NCBI RefSeq assembly: GCF_051014445.1
Contig: NW_027488366.1
Span: 26,182,001-26,246,000, forward strand
Direction of reading: 5' to 3'
Length of the DNA: 64,000 bases
DNA from: Colletes latitarsis
Lineage: Eukaryota > Arthropoda > Insecta > Hymenoptera > Colletidae
Shown: one piece after another, positions 22,401 through 35,500 of the stretch
Layout: every line of letters begins with the position of its first letter
Numbering within the stretch: the stretch's first letter is position 1
Program-made: the position numbers and the translations under genes
The notes under the pieces: generated by a model
Told to the model about the DNA's origin: nothing
The model's input: only the letters and a program-made list of their open reading frames with translations
Databases searched by the model: none

Positions 22401-23060
22401 ACATTACTACGTGATACAATCCAGAAACAGACCAGGATCTAGCCATGAAGTATGAGTAATATGCGAATGTATGAGCCTGATGAGGGCAAATCCTAGACCT
22501 AACCCAAACCTAACATGCGTTATCCTCTAAAATATTTATCAGGACCAGGTTTAATTGAATGTTTCAGTGTGGTACCACATTACTACGTGAACCAAACCAG
22601 AAAATACCCAGGATCCGTTCAACAAGTATGTGAAGAATGCGAAAGTATGAGTCTGATGAGTGAAAATCCCAGGGCTAACCTAGACCTAACATGCGTTATC
22701 CTCTAAAATATTTATCCAGACCAGGTTTCATTGAATGTTTCAGCGTGGTACCACATTACTACGTGATCCAATCCAGAAATAGCCCAGGATCTAGCCATGA
22801 AGTATGAGATATATTGGAAAGAATGAGCCTGATGAGAGCAAATCCCAGACCTGTCCCAGACCTAACATGCGTTATCTTCTAAAATGTTGATCGAAACCAG
22901 GTTTAATCGACTGTTTCAGTGTGGTACCACATTACTACGTGATCCAAACCAGAAAAAACCCAGGATCAGTTCAACAATTATATGGAAAACGCGTTCGTAT
23001 GAGCCTGATGACGGCGAATCCCAGACCTATCTCAGACCTAACTTGCGTTATCCTCTAAAA
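19500..23060 (+). repeat. 2640-bp (15-monomer) internal duplication in central unit 2
   Basis: Sequence from about 19500 to 20420 repeats at 22140-23060 with an offset of exactly 2640 bp. For example, the ATGCGTTATCC-type monomer with TTTATCAGGACCAGG lies at 19875 and 22515, and the ATCTTCTAAAATGTTGATCG variant lies near 20233 and 22873. Confidence 0.82.
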
Positions 23061-26000
23061 TATGGATCCAAACCAGGTTTAATTGACAGCTTCAGTGTGG
23101 TACCACATTACTACGTGATACAATCCAGAAACAGCCCAGGATCTAGCCATGAAGTATGAGAAATATGCGAAAGTATGAGCCTGATGAGGGCAAATCCTAA
23201 ACCTAACCTAGGCCTAACATGAATTATTCTCTAAAATATTGATCGAAACCCGGTTTAATTGATTGGTTCAGCGTGGTCCCACATTACTACGTGATGCAAA
23301 CCAGAAAAAACCCAGGATCCGATCAGCAAGTATGTGAAGAATGCGAAAGTATGAGTCTGATGAGTGAAAATCCCAGGCCTAACCTAGACCTAACATGCGT
23401 TATCCTTAAAAATATTGATCCAAACCAGGTTTAATTGATTGGTTCAGTGTGGTACCACACTACTACGTGATCCAAACAAGAAAAAACCCAGGATCTGTTC
23501 AACAAGTATGTGAAAAATGCGATAGTATGACCCTGATGAGGGCAAATCCCAGACCTATCCCAGACATAACTTGCGTTGTCCTCTAAAATATTGATGGAAA
23601 CCAGATTCCATTGACTGTTTCAGTGTGGTACTACATTACTACGTGATGCAATCCAGAAAAAGCCCAAGATCTAGCCATCAAGTATGAGAAATACGCGAAT
23701 GAATGAGCCTGATGAAAGCAAATCCCAGACCTAACCTAGAACTAACATGGATTATTCTCTAAAATAATGATCGAAACCAGGTTTAATGGACCGCTTCAGT
23801 GTGGTACCACATTGCTACGTGATCCAAACCAGAAAAAACCCAGGATCTCTTCAACAAGGATGTGAAAAACGCGAAAGTATGAGCCTGATGAGGGCAAATC
23901 CTAGACCTAACTCAGACCTAACATGCGTTATCCTCTAAAATAGTGATCGAAACCAGGTTTAATGGACTGTTTCAGTGTGGTACCACACTACTACGTCATC
24001 CAATCCAGAAAAAACCAAGGATCAGTTCAACAAATATGTGAAAAACGCGAAAGTATGAGCCTGATGAGGGCGAATCCTAGACCTATCCCAGACCTAACTT
24101 GCGTTGTCCTCTAAAATATTGATGGAAACCAGGTTTAATTGACTGTTTCAGTGTTGTACTTCATTACTACGTGATGCAATCCAGAAAAAGGCCTGGATCT
24201 AGCCATCAAGTATGAGAACTATGCGAAAGAATGAGCCTGATGAGAGCAAATCCCAGACCTAACCTAGACCTAACATGAATTATTCTCTAAAATATTGATC
24301 GAAACCAGGTTCAATGGACTGTTTCAGTGTGGTACCACATTGCTACGTGATCCAAACCAGAAAAAACCCAGGATCAGTTCAACAAGTATGTGAAAAACGT
24401 GAAAGTACGAGCCTGATGAGGGCGAATCCCAGACCTATCCCAGACCTTACTTGCGTTATCCTCTAAAATATTGATCGAAACCAGGATTAATTGACTGTTT
24501 CAGCGTGGTACCACATTACTACGTGATACAATCCAGAAACAGCCCAGGATCTAGCCATGAAGTATGAGAAATATGCGAAAGTATGAGCCTGATGAGGGCA
24601 AATCCTAGACCTAACCCAAACCCAACATTCGTTATCCTCAAAAATATTGATCGAAACCAGGTTTAATCTACTGTTTCAGTGTGGTACCACATTACTACGT
24701 GATCCAAACCAGAAAAAACACAGGATCCGTTGAACAAGTATGTGAAGAATGCGAAAGTATGAGTCTGATGAGTGAAAATCCCAGACCTAACCTAGACCTA
24801 ACTTGCGTTATCCTCTCAAATATTGATCGAAACCAGGTTTAATTGACTGTTTCAGTGTGGTGCCACATTACTACGTGATCCAATCCAGTAAAAACCCAGG
24901 ATCCGTTCAACAAGTATGTGAAGAATGCGAAAGTGTGAGTCTGATGTGTGAAAATCCTCGACCTAACCTATACCTAACATGCGTTATCCTCAAAAATATT
25001 GATGGAAACCAGGTTTAATCGACTGTTTCAGTGTGGTACCACATTACTACGTGATCCAAACCTGAAAAAAACCAGGATCAGTTCAACAAGTATGTGAAAA
25101 ACGCGAAAGTATGAGCCTGGTGAGGGCGAACCCCAGACCTATCCCAGACCTAAGTTGCGTTATCCTCTAAAATATTGATCGAAACCAGGTTTAATGGACT
25201 GTTTCAGTGTGGTACCACTTTACTACGTGATCCAAACCAGAAAAAACCCTCGATCAGGTCAACATGTATGTGAAGAATGCGAAAGTATGAGTCTGGTGAG
25301 TGAAAATCCCAGGCCTAACCTAGACCTAACATGCATTATCCTCAAAAATATTGTTCGAAACCAGGTTTAATTGATTGTTTCAGTGTGGTCCCACATTACT
25401 CTGTGATCCAAACCAGAAAAAACCCAGGATCTGTTCAACAAGTATGTGAAGAATGCGAAAGTATGAGTCTGATGAGTGAAAATCCCCGGCCTAACCTAGA
25501 CCTAACATGCATTATCCTCAAAAATATTGATCGAAACCTGGTTTACTCGACTGTTTCAGTGTGGTACCACACTACTACGTGACCCAAACCAGAAAAAACC
25601 CAGGATCTGTTCAACAAGTATGTGAAAAACGCGAAAGTATGAGCCTGGTGAGGGCGAACCCCAGACCTATCCCAGACCTAACTTGCGTTATCCTCTAAAA
25701 TATTGATCGAAACCAGGTTTAATTGACTGTTTCAGCGTGGTACCACATTACTACGTGATACAATCCAGATACAGCCCAGGATCTAGCCATGAAGTATGAG
25801 AAATATGCGAAAGTATGAGCCTGATGAGGGCAAATCCTAAACCTAACCTAGGCCTAACATGAATTATTCTCTAAAATATTGATCGAAACCCGGTTTAATT
25901 GATTGGTTCAGCGTGGTCCCACATTACTACGTGATGCAAACCAGAAAAAACCCAGGATCCGATCAGCAAGTATGTGAAGAATGCGAAAGTATGAGTCTGA

Positions 26001-26529
26001 TGAGTGAAAATCCCAGGCCTAACCTAGACCTAACATGGTGTAACCTCTAAAATATTGGTCGTATCCAGGTTTAATTGACTGCTTCAGTGAGGTACCACTT
26101 TTCTACGTGATCCAAAGCAGAAAACCCTCGATCAGGTCAACACGCATGTTAAAACTGCGAAAGTATGAGCCTGATGAGGGCAAATCCCAGACCTATCCCA
26201 GACCTAACATGCGTTATCCTCAAAAATATTAATCGAAACCAGGTTTAGTCGACTGTTTCAGTGTGGTACCACATTACTACGTGATACAATCCAGAAACAG
26301 CCCATGATCTAGCCATGAAGTATGAGAAATATGCGAAAGTGTGAGCCTGATGGGGGCAAATCCCAGACCTAACCTAGACCTAACATGCGTTATCCTCTAA
26401 AATATTGATCCAAACCAGGTTTAATGGACTGTATCAGTGTGGTACCACACTACTACGTGATCCAAACCAGAAACAAACCAGGATTTGTTCAACAAGTATG
26501 TGAAAAACGCGAAAGTATGAGCCTGATGA

Positions 26530-29500
26530 GGGCAAATCCCAGACCTATCCCAGACCTAACTTACGTTATCCTCTAAAATATTGAGCGAAACCAGGTTTAA
26601 TTGACTGTCTCAGTGTTGTACTTCATTACTACGTGCTGCAATCCAGAAAAGGCCCAGGATCTGTTCAACAAGTATGTGAAAAACGCGAAAGTATGAGCCT
26701 GATGAGGGCAAATCCCAGACCTATCCCAGACCTAACTTGCGTTATCCTCTAAAATATTGATCGAAACCAGATTTAATTGACTGTTTCAGTGTGGTACCAC
26801 ATTACTGCGTGATCCAATCCAGTAAAAACCCAGGATCCGTTCAACAAGTTTGTGAAGAATGCGAAAGTATGAGTCTGATGAGTGAAAATCCCAGGCCTAA
26901 CCTAGACCTAACATGCGTTATCCTCAAAAATATTGATCCAAACCAGGTTTAATCGACTGTTTCAGTGTGGTACCACATTACTACGTGAAGCAAACCAGAA
27001 AAAACCCTCGATCAGGTCAACATGCATGTTAAAACTGCGGAAGCATGAGCCTGATGAGGGCGAACCCCAGACCTATCCCAGACCTAACTTGCGTTATCCT
27101 CTAAAATATTGATCGAAACCAGGTTTAATTGATTGTTTCAGCGTGGTACCACATTACTACGTGATACAATCCAGAAACAGACCAGGATCTAGCCATGAAG
27201 TATGAGTAATATGCGAATGTATGAGCCTGATGAGGGCAAATCCTAGACCTAACCCAAACCTAACATGCGTTATCCTCTAAAATATTTATCAGGACCAGGT
27301 TTAATTGAATGTTTCAGTGTGGTACCACATTACTACGTGATCCAAACCAGAAAAAACCCAGGATCCGTTCAACAAGTATGTGAAGAATGCGAAAGTATGA
27401 GTCTGATGAGTGAAAATCCCAGGCCTAACCTAGACCTAACATGCGTTATCCTCAAAAATATTGATCGAAACCTGGTTTAGTCGACTGTTTCAGTGTGGTA
27501 CCACATTACTACGTGACCCAAACCAGAAAAAACTCAGGATCTGTTCAACAAGTATGTGAAAAACGCGAAAGTATGAGCCTGATGAGGGCGAATCCCAGAC
27601 CTATCCCAGACCTAACTTGCGTTATCCTCTAAAATATTGATCGAAACCAGGTTTAATCGACTGTTTCAGTGTGGTACTACATTGCTACGTGATCCAAACC
27701 AGAAAAAACCCAGTATCAGTTCAACAAGTATGTGAAAAACGCGAAAGTATGAGCCTGATGAGGGCGAATCCCAGACCTATCCCAGACCTAACTTGCGTTA
27801 TCCTCTAAAATATTGATCCAAACCAGGTTTAATTGACAGTTTCAGTGTGGTGCCACGTTACTACGAGATCCAAACCAGAAATAGCCCAGGGTCTAGCCAT
27901 GAAGTATGAGAAATATGCGAAAGCATGAGCCTGATGAGGGCAAATCCTAGACCTAACCTAGGCCTAACATGAATTATTCTCTAAAATATTGATCGAAACC
28001 AGGTTTAATTGATTGGTTCAGCGTGGTCCCACATTACTACGTGATCCAAACCAGAAAAAACCCAGGATCCGTTCAACAAGTATGTGAAGAATGCGAAAGT
28101 ATGAGTCTGATGAGTGAAAATCCCAGGCCTAACCTAGACCTAACATGCGTTATCCTCAAAAATATTGATCGAAACCTGGTTTAATCGACTGTTTCAGTGT
28201 GGTACCTCATTACTATGTGATCCAAACCAGAAAATAACCCAGGATCTGTTCAACGAGTATGTGGAAAACGCGTTAGTATGAGCCTGATGAGGGCGAATCC
28301 CAGACCTATCTCAGACCTAACTTGCGTTATCCTCTAAAATATTTATCCAGACCAGGTTTCATTGAATGTTTCAGCGTGGTACCACATTACTACGTGATCC
28401 AATCCAGAAATAGCCCAGGATCTAGCCATGAAGTATGAGATATATGCGAAAGTATGAGCCTGATGAGGGCAAATCCCAGACCCATCCCAGACATAACATG
28501 CGTTATCCTCAAAAATATTAATCGAAACCAGGTTTAGTCGACTGTTTCAGTGTGGTCCCACATTACTACGTGATCCAAACCAGAAAAAACCCAGGATCCG
28601 TTCAACAAGTATGTGAAGAATGCGAAAGTATGAGTCTGATGAGTGAAAATCCCAGGCCTAACCTAGACCTAACATGCGTTATCCTCAAAAATATTGATCG
28701 AAACCTGGTTTAATCGACTGTTTCAGTGTGGTACCACATTACTACGTGACCCAAACCAGAAAAAACTCAGGATCTGTTCAACAAGTATGTGAAAAACGCG
28801 AAAGTATGAGCCTGATGAGGGCGAATCCCAGACCTATCCCAGACCTAACATGCGTTATCTACTAAAATATTGATCGAAACCAGGTTTAATCGACTGTTTC
28901 AGTGTGGTACCACATTACTACGTGATCCAAACCAGAAAAAACCCAGGATCAGTTCAACAAGTATGTGGAAAACGCGTTAGTATGAGCCTGATGAGGGCGA
29001 ATCCCAGACCTATCTCAGACCTAACTTGCGTTATCCTCTAAAATATTGATCGAAACCAGGTTTAATTGACTGTTTCAGCGTGGTACCACATTACTACGTG
29101 ATCCAATCCAGAAATAGCCCAGGATCTAGGCATGAAGTATGAGAAATATGCGAAAGTATGAGCCTGACGAGGGCAAATCCTAGACCTAACCCAGACCTAC
29201 CATGCGTTATCCTCTAAAATATTTATCATGACCAGGTTTAATTGATTGTTTCAGTGTGGTCCCACATTACTACGTGATCCAAACCAGAAAAAACCCAGGA
29301 TCCGTTCAACAAGTATGTGAAGAATGCGAAAGTATGAGTCTGATGAGTGAAAATCCCACGCCTAACCTAGACCTAACATGCATTATCCTCAAAAATATTG
29401 ATCGAAACCTGGTTTAATCGACTGTTTCAGTGTTGTACCATATTACTACGCGACCCAAAGCAGAAAAAACCCAGGATCTGTTCAACAAGTATGTGAAAAA

Positions 29501-32500
29501 CGCGAAAGTATGAGCCTGATGAGGGCAAATCCCAGACCTATCCCAGACCTAACTTGCGTTATCCTCTAAAATATTGATCCAAACCAGGTTTAATTGACTG
29601 TTTCTGTGTGGTACCACATTACTACGTGATCCAAACCAGAAATAGCCCAGGATCTAGCCATGAAGTATGAGAAATATGCGAAAGTATGAGCCTGATGAGA
29701 GCAAATCCCAGACCTAACCTAGACCTAACATGAATTATTCTCTAAAATATTGATCGAAACCAGGTTTAGTTGACTATTTCAGTGTGGTACCACATTACTA
29801 CGTGATCCAAACAAGAAATAGCCCAGGATCTAGCCATGAAGTATGAGAAATATGCGAAAGTATGAGCCTGATGAGAGCAAATCCCAGACATAACCTAGAC
29901 CTAACATGAATTATTCTCTAAAATATTGATCAAAACCAGGTTTAATTGACTGTTTCAGTGTGGTACCACATTACTACGTGATCCAATCCAGAAACTGCCC
30001 AGGATCTAGCCATGAAGAATGAGAAATATGCGAAAGTATGACCCTGATGAAGGCAAATCCCAGGCCTAACCTAGACTTAACATGCGTTGTCCTCTAAAAT
30101 ATTGATGGAAACCAGGTTTAATTGACTGTTTCAGTGTTGTACCACATTACTACGTGATCCAAACCAGAAGAAACCCAGGATCTGTTCAACAAGTATGTGA
30201 AAAACGCGAAAGTATGAGCCTGCTGAGGGCAAATCCCAGACCTATCCCAGACCTAACTTGCGCTATCCTCTAAAATATCGAACGAAACCAGGTTCAATTG
30301 ACTGTTTCAGCGTGGTACCACATTACTACGCGATACAATCAAGAAACAGCCCAGGATCTAGCCATGAAGTATGAGAAGTATGCGAATGTATGAGCCTGAT
30401 GAGGGCAAATCCTAGACCTAACCCAAACCTAACATGCGTTATCCTCTAAAATATTTATCAAGACCAGGTTTGATTGAATGTTTCAGTGTGGTACCACATT
30501 ACTACGTGATCCAAACCAGAAAATACCCAGGATCCGTTCAACAAGTATCTGAAGAATGCGAAGGTATGAGTCTGATGAGTGAAAATCCCAGGGCTAACCT
30601 AGACCTAACATGCGTTATCCTCTAAAATATTTATCCAGACCAGGTTTCATTGAATGTTTCAGCGTGGTACCACATAACTACGTGACCCAAACCAGAAAAA
30701 ACCCAGGATCTGTTCAACAAGTATGTCAAAAACGCGAAAGTATGAGCCTGCTGAGGGCAAATCCCAGACCTATCCCAGACCTAACTTGCGTTATCCTCTA
30801 AAATATTGAACGAAACCAGGTTCAATTGACTGTTTCAGCGTGGTACCACATTACTACGTGATACAATCCAGAAACAGCCCAGGATCTAGCCATGAAGTAT
30901 GAGAAATATGCGAAAGTATGAACCCGATGAGAGCAAATCCCAGACCTAACCTAGACCTAACATGAATTATTCTCTAAAATACTGATCAAAACCAGGTTTA
31001 ATTGACTGTTTCAGTGTGGTACCACATTACTACGTGATCCAATCCAGAAACAGCCCAGGATCTAGCCATGAAGTATGAGAAATATGCGAAAGAATGACCC
31101 TGATGAAGGCAAATCCCAGGCCTAACCTAGACCTAACATGCGTTGTCCTCTAAAATATTTATCATGACCAGGTTTAATTGATTGTTTCAGTGTGGTCCCA
31201 CATTACTACGTGATCCAAACCAGAAAAAACCCAGGATCTGTTCAACAAGTATGTGAAAAACGCGAACGTATGAGCCTGATGAGGGCGAATCCCAGACCTA
31301 TCCCAGACCTAACTTGCGTTATCCTCTAAAATATTGATCGAAACCAGGTTTAATCGAATGTTTCAGTGTGGTACCACATTGCTACGTGATCCAAACCAGA
31401 AAAAACCCAGTATCAGTTCAACAAGTATGTGAAAAACGCGAAAGTATGAGCCTGATGAGGGCGAATCCCAGACCTATCCCAGACCTAACTTGCGTTATCC
31501 TCTAAAATATTGATCAAAACCAGGTTTAATTGACTGTTTCAGCGTGGTACCACATTACTACGTGATACAATCCAGAAACAGCCCAGGATCTAGCCATGAA
31601 GTATGAGAAATATGCGAAAGTATGAGCCTGATGAGGGCAAATCCTAAACCTAACCTAGGCCTAACATGAATTATTCTCTAAAATATTGATCGAAACCCGG
31701 TTTAATTGATTGGTTCAGCGTGGTCCCACATTACTACGTGATGCAAACCAGAAAAAACCCAGGATCCGATCAGCAAGTATGTGAAGAATGCGAAAGTATA
31801 AGTCTGATGAGTGAAAATCCCAGGCCTAACCTAGACCTAACATGCGTTATCCTCAAAAATATTGATCCAAACCAGGTTTAATTGATTGGTTCAGTGTGGT
31901 TCCACACTACTACGTGATCCAAACAAGAGAAAACCCAGGATCTGTTCAACAAGTATGTGAAAAATGCGAAAGTATGACCCTGATGAGGGCAAATCCCAGA
32001 CCTATCCCAGACATAACTTGCGTTGTCCTCTAAAATATTGATGGAAACCAGATTCCATTGACTGTTTCAGTGTGGTACTACATTACTACGTGATGCAATC
32101 CAGAAAAAGCCCAAGATCTAGCCATCAAGTATGAGAAATACGCGAATGAATGAGCCTGATGAAAGCAAATCCCAGACCTAACCTAGAACTAACATGGATT
32201 ATTCTCTAAAATAATGATCGAAACCAGGTTTAATGGACCGCTTCAGTGTGGTACCACATTGCTACGTGATCCAAACCAGAAAAAACCCAGGATCTCTTCA
32301 ACAAGGATGTGAAAAACGCGAAAGTATGAGCCTGATGAGGGCAAATCCTAGACCTAACTCAGACCTAACATGCGTTATCCTCTAAAATAGTGATCGAAAC
32401 CAGGTTTAATGGACTGTTTCAGTGTGGTACCACACTACTACGTCATCCAATCCAGAAAAAACCAAGGATCAGTTCAACAAATATGTGAAAAACGCGAAAG

Positions 32501-32510
32501 TATGAGCCTG
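26530..32510 (+). repeat. higher-order repeat, copy 1 of a near-identical pair
   Basis: Matches the block at about 32690-38850 with an offset of 6161 bp (35 monomers plus 1), for example monomers 27265/33426 and 30434/36595. One monomer is missing at about 31230 compared with copy 2, so the offset becomes 6337 bp to the right. Differences by eye are scattered single bases. Confidence 0.88.
30434..30609 (+). repeat. reference 176-bp satellite monomer
   Basis: One exact monomer, phased on ATGCGTTATCC; the next monomer starts at 30610, which gives the 176-bp length. This is a type C copy (GAGTGAAAATCC). A 63-codon open frame starts at its ATG and ends 16 bases into the next monomer. The same geometry recurs dozens of times, which is why it should not be read as a gene family. 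The length is close to one nucleosome plus linker, a common size for centromeric satellites; that functional link is inference. Confidence 0.95.
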
Positions 32511-32519
32511 ATGAGGGCG

Positions 32520-35500
32520 AATCCCAGACCTATCCCAGACCTAACTTACGTTATCCTCTAAAATATTGAGCGAAACCAGGTTTAATTGACTGTCTCAGTG
32601 TTGTACTTCATTACTACGTGCTGCAATCCAGAAAAGGCCCAGGATCTGTTCAACAAGTATGTGAAAAACGCGAAAGTATGAGCCTGATGAGGGCAAATCC
32701 CAGACCTATCCCAGACCTAACTTACGTTATCCTCTAAAATATTGAGCGAAACCAGGTTTAATTGACTGTCTCAGTGTTGTACTTCATTACTACGTGCTGC
32801 AATCCAGAAAAGGCCCAGGATCTGTTCAACAAGTATGTGAAAAACGCGAAAGTATGAGCCTGATGAGGGCAAATCCCAGACCTATCCCAGACCTAACTTG
32901 CGTTATCCTCTAAAATATTGATCGAAACCAGATTTAATTGACTGTTTCAGTGTGGTACCACATTACTGCGTGATCCAATCCAGTAAAAACCCAGGATCCG
33001 TTCAACAAGTTTGTGAAGAATGCGAAAGTATGAGTCTGATGAGTGAAAATCCCAGGCCTAACCTAGACCTAACATGCGTTATCCTCAAAAATATTGATCC
33101 AAACCAGGTTTAATCGACTGTTTCAGTGTGGTACCACATTACTACGTGATCCAAACCAGAAAAAACCCTCGATCAGGTCAACATGCATGTTAAAACTGCG
33201 GAAGCATGAGCCTGATGAGGGCGAACCCCAGACCTATCCCAGACCTAACTTGCGTTATCCTCTAAAATATTGATCGAAACCAGGTTTAATTGATTGTTTC
33301 AGCGTGGTACCACATTACTACGTGATACAATCCAGAAACAGACCAGGATCTAGCCATGAAGTATGAGTAATATGCGAATGTATGAGCCTGATGAGGGCAA
33401 ATCCTAGACCTAACCCAAACCTAACATGCGTTATCCTCTAAAATATTTATCAGCACCAGGTTTAATTGAATGTTTCAGTGTGGTACCACATTACTACGTG
33501 ATCCAAACCAGAAAAAACCCAGGATCCGTTCAACAAGTATGTGAAGAATGCGAAAGTATGAGTCTGATGAGTGAAAATCCCAGGCCTAACCTAGACCTAA
33601 CATGCGTTATCCTCAAAAATATTGATCGAAACCTGGTTTAGTCGACTGTTTCAGTGTGGTACCACATTACTACGTGACCCAAACCAGAAAAAACTCAGGA
33701 TCTGTTCAACAAGTATGTGAAAAACGCGAAAGTATGAGCCTGATGAGGGCGAATCCCAGACCTATCCCAGACCTAACTTGCGTTATCCTCTAAAATATTG
33801 ATCGAAACCAGGTTTAATCGACTGTTTCAGTGTGGTACTACATTGCTACGTGATCCAAACCAGAAAAAACCCAGTATCAGTTCAACAAGTATGTGAAAAA
33901 CGCGAAAGTATGAGCCTGATGAGGGCGAATCCCAGACCTATCCCAGACCTAACTTGCGTTATCCTCTAAAATATTGATCCAAACCAGGTTTAATTGACAG
34001 TTTCAGTGTGGTGCCACGTTACTACGAGATCCAAACCAGAAATAGCCCAGGGTCTAGCCATGAAGTATGAGAAATATGCGAAAGCATGAGCCTGATGAGG
34101 GCAAATCCTAGACCTAACCTAGGCCTAACATGAATTATTCTCTAAAATATTGATCGAAACCAGGTTTAATTGATTGGTTCAGCGTGGTCCCACATTACTA
34201 CGTGATCCAAACCAGAAAAAACCCAGGATCCGTTCAACAAGTATGTGAAGAATGCGAAAGTATGAGTCTGATGAGTGAAAATCCCAGGCCTAACCTAGAC
34301 CTAACATGCGTTATCCTCAAAAATATTGATCGAAACCTGGTTTAATCGACTGTTTCAGTGTGGTACCTCATTACTATGTGATCCAAACCAGAAAATAACC
34401 CAGGATCTGTTCAACGAGTATGTGGAAAACGCGTTAGTATGAGCCTGATGAGGGCGAATCCCAGACCTATCTCAGACCTAACTTGCGTTATCCTCTAAAA
34501 TATTTATCCAGACCAGGTTTCATTGAATGTTTCAGCGTGGTACCACATTACTACGTGATCCAATCCAGAAATAGCCCAGGATCTAGCCATGAAGTATGAG
34601 ATATATGCGAAAGTATGAGCCTGATGAGGGCAAATCCCAGACCCATCCCAGACATAACATGCGTTATCCTCAAAAATATTAATCGAAACCAGGTTTAGTC
34701 GACTGTTTCTGTGTGGTCCCACATTACTACGTGATCCAAACCAGAAAAAACCCAGGATCCGTTCAACAAGTATGTGAAGAATGCGAAAGTATGAGTCTGA
34801 TGAGTGAAAATCCCAGGCCTAACCTAGACCTAACATGCGTTATCCTCAAAAATATTGATCGAAACCTGGTTTAATCGACTGTTTCAGTGTGGTACCACAT
34901 TACTACGTGACCCAAACCAGAAAAAACTCAGGATCTGTTCAACAAGTATGTGAAAAACGCGAAAGTATGAGCCTGATGAGGGCGAATCCCAGACCTATCC
35001 CAGACCTAACATGCGTTATCTACTAAAATATTGATCGAAACCAGGTTTAATCGACTGTTTCAGTGTGGTACCACATTACTACGTGATCCAAACCAGAAAA
35101 AACCCAGGATCAGTTCAACAAGTATGTGGAAAACGCGTTAGTATGAGCCTGATGAGGGCGAATCCCAGACCTATCTCAGACCTAACTTGCGTTATCCTCT
35201 AAAATATTGATCGAAACCAGGTTTAATTGACTGTTTCAGCGTGGTACCACATTACTACGTGATCCAATCCAGAAATAGCCCAGGATCTAGGCATGAAGTA
35301 TGAGAAATATGCGAAAGTATGAGCCTGACGAGGGCAAATCCTAGACCTAACCCAGACCTACCATGCGTTATCCTCTAAAATATTTATCATGACCAGGTTT
35401 AATTGATTGTTTCAGTGTGGTCCCACATTACTACGTGATCCAAACCAGAAAAAACCCAGGATCCGTTCAACAAGTATGTGAAGAATGCGAAAGTATGAGT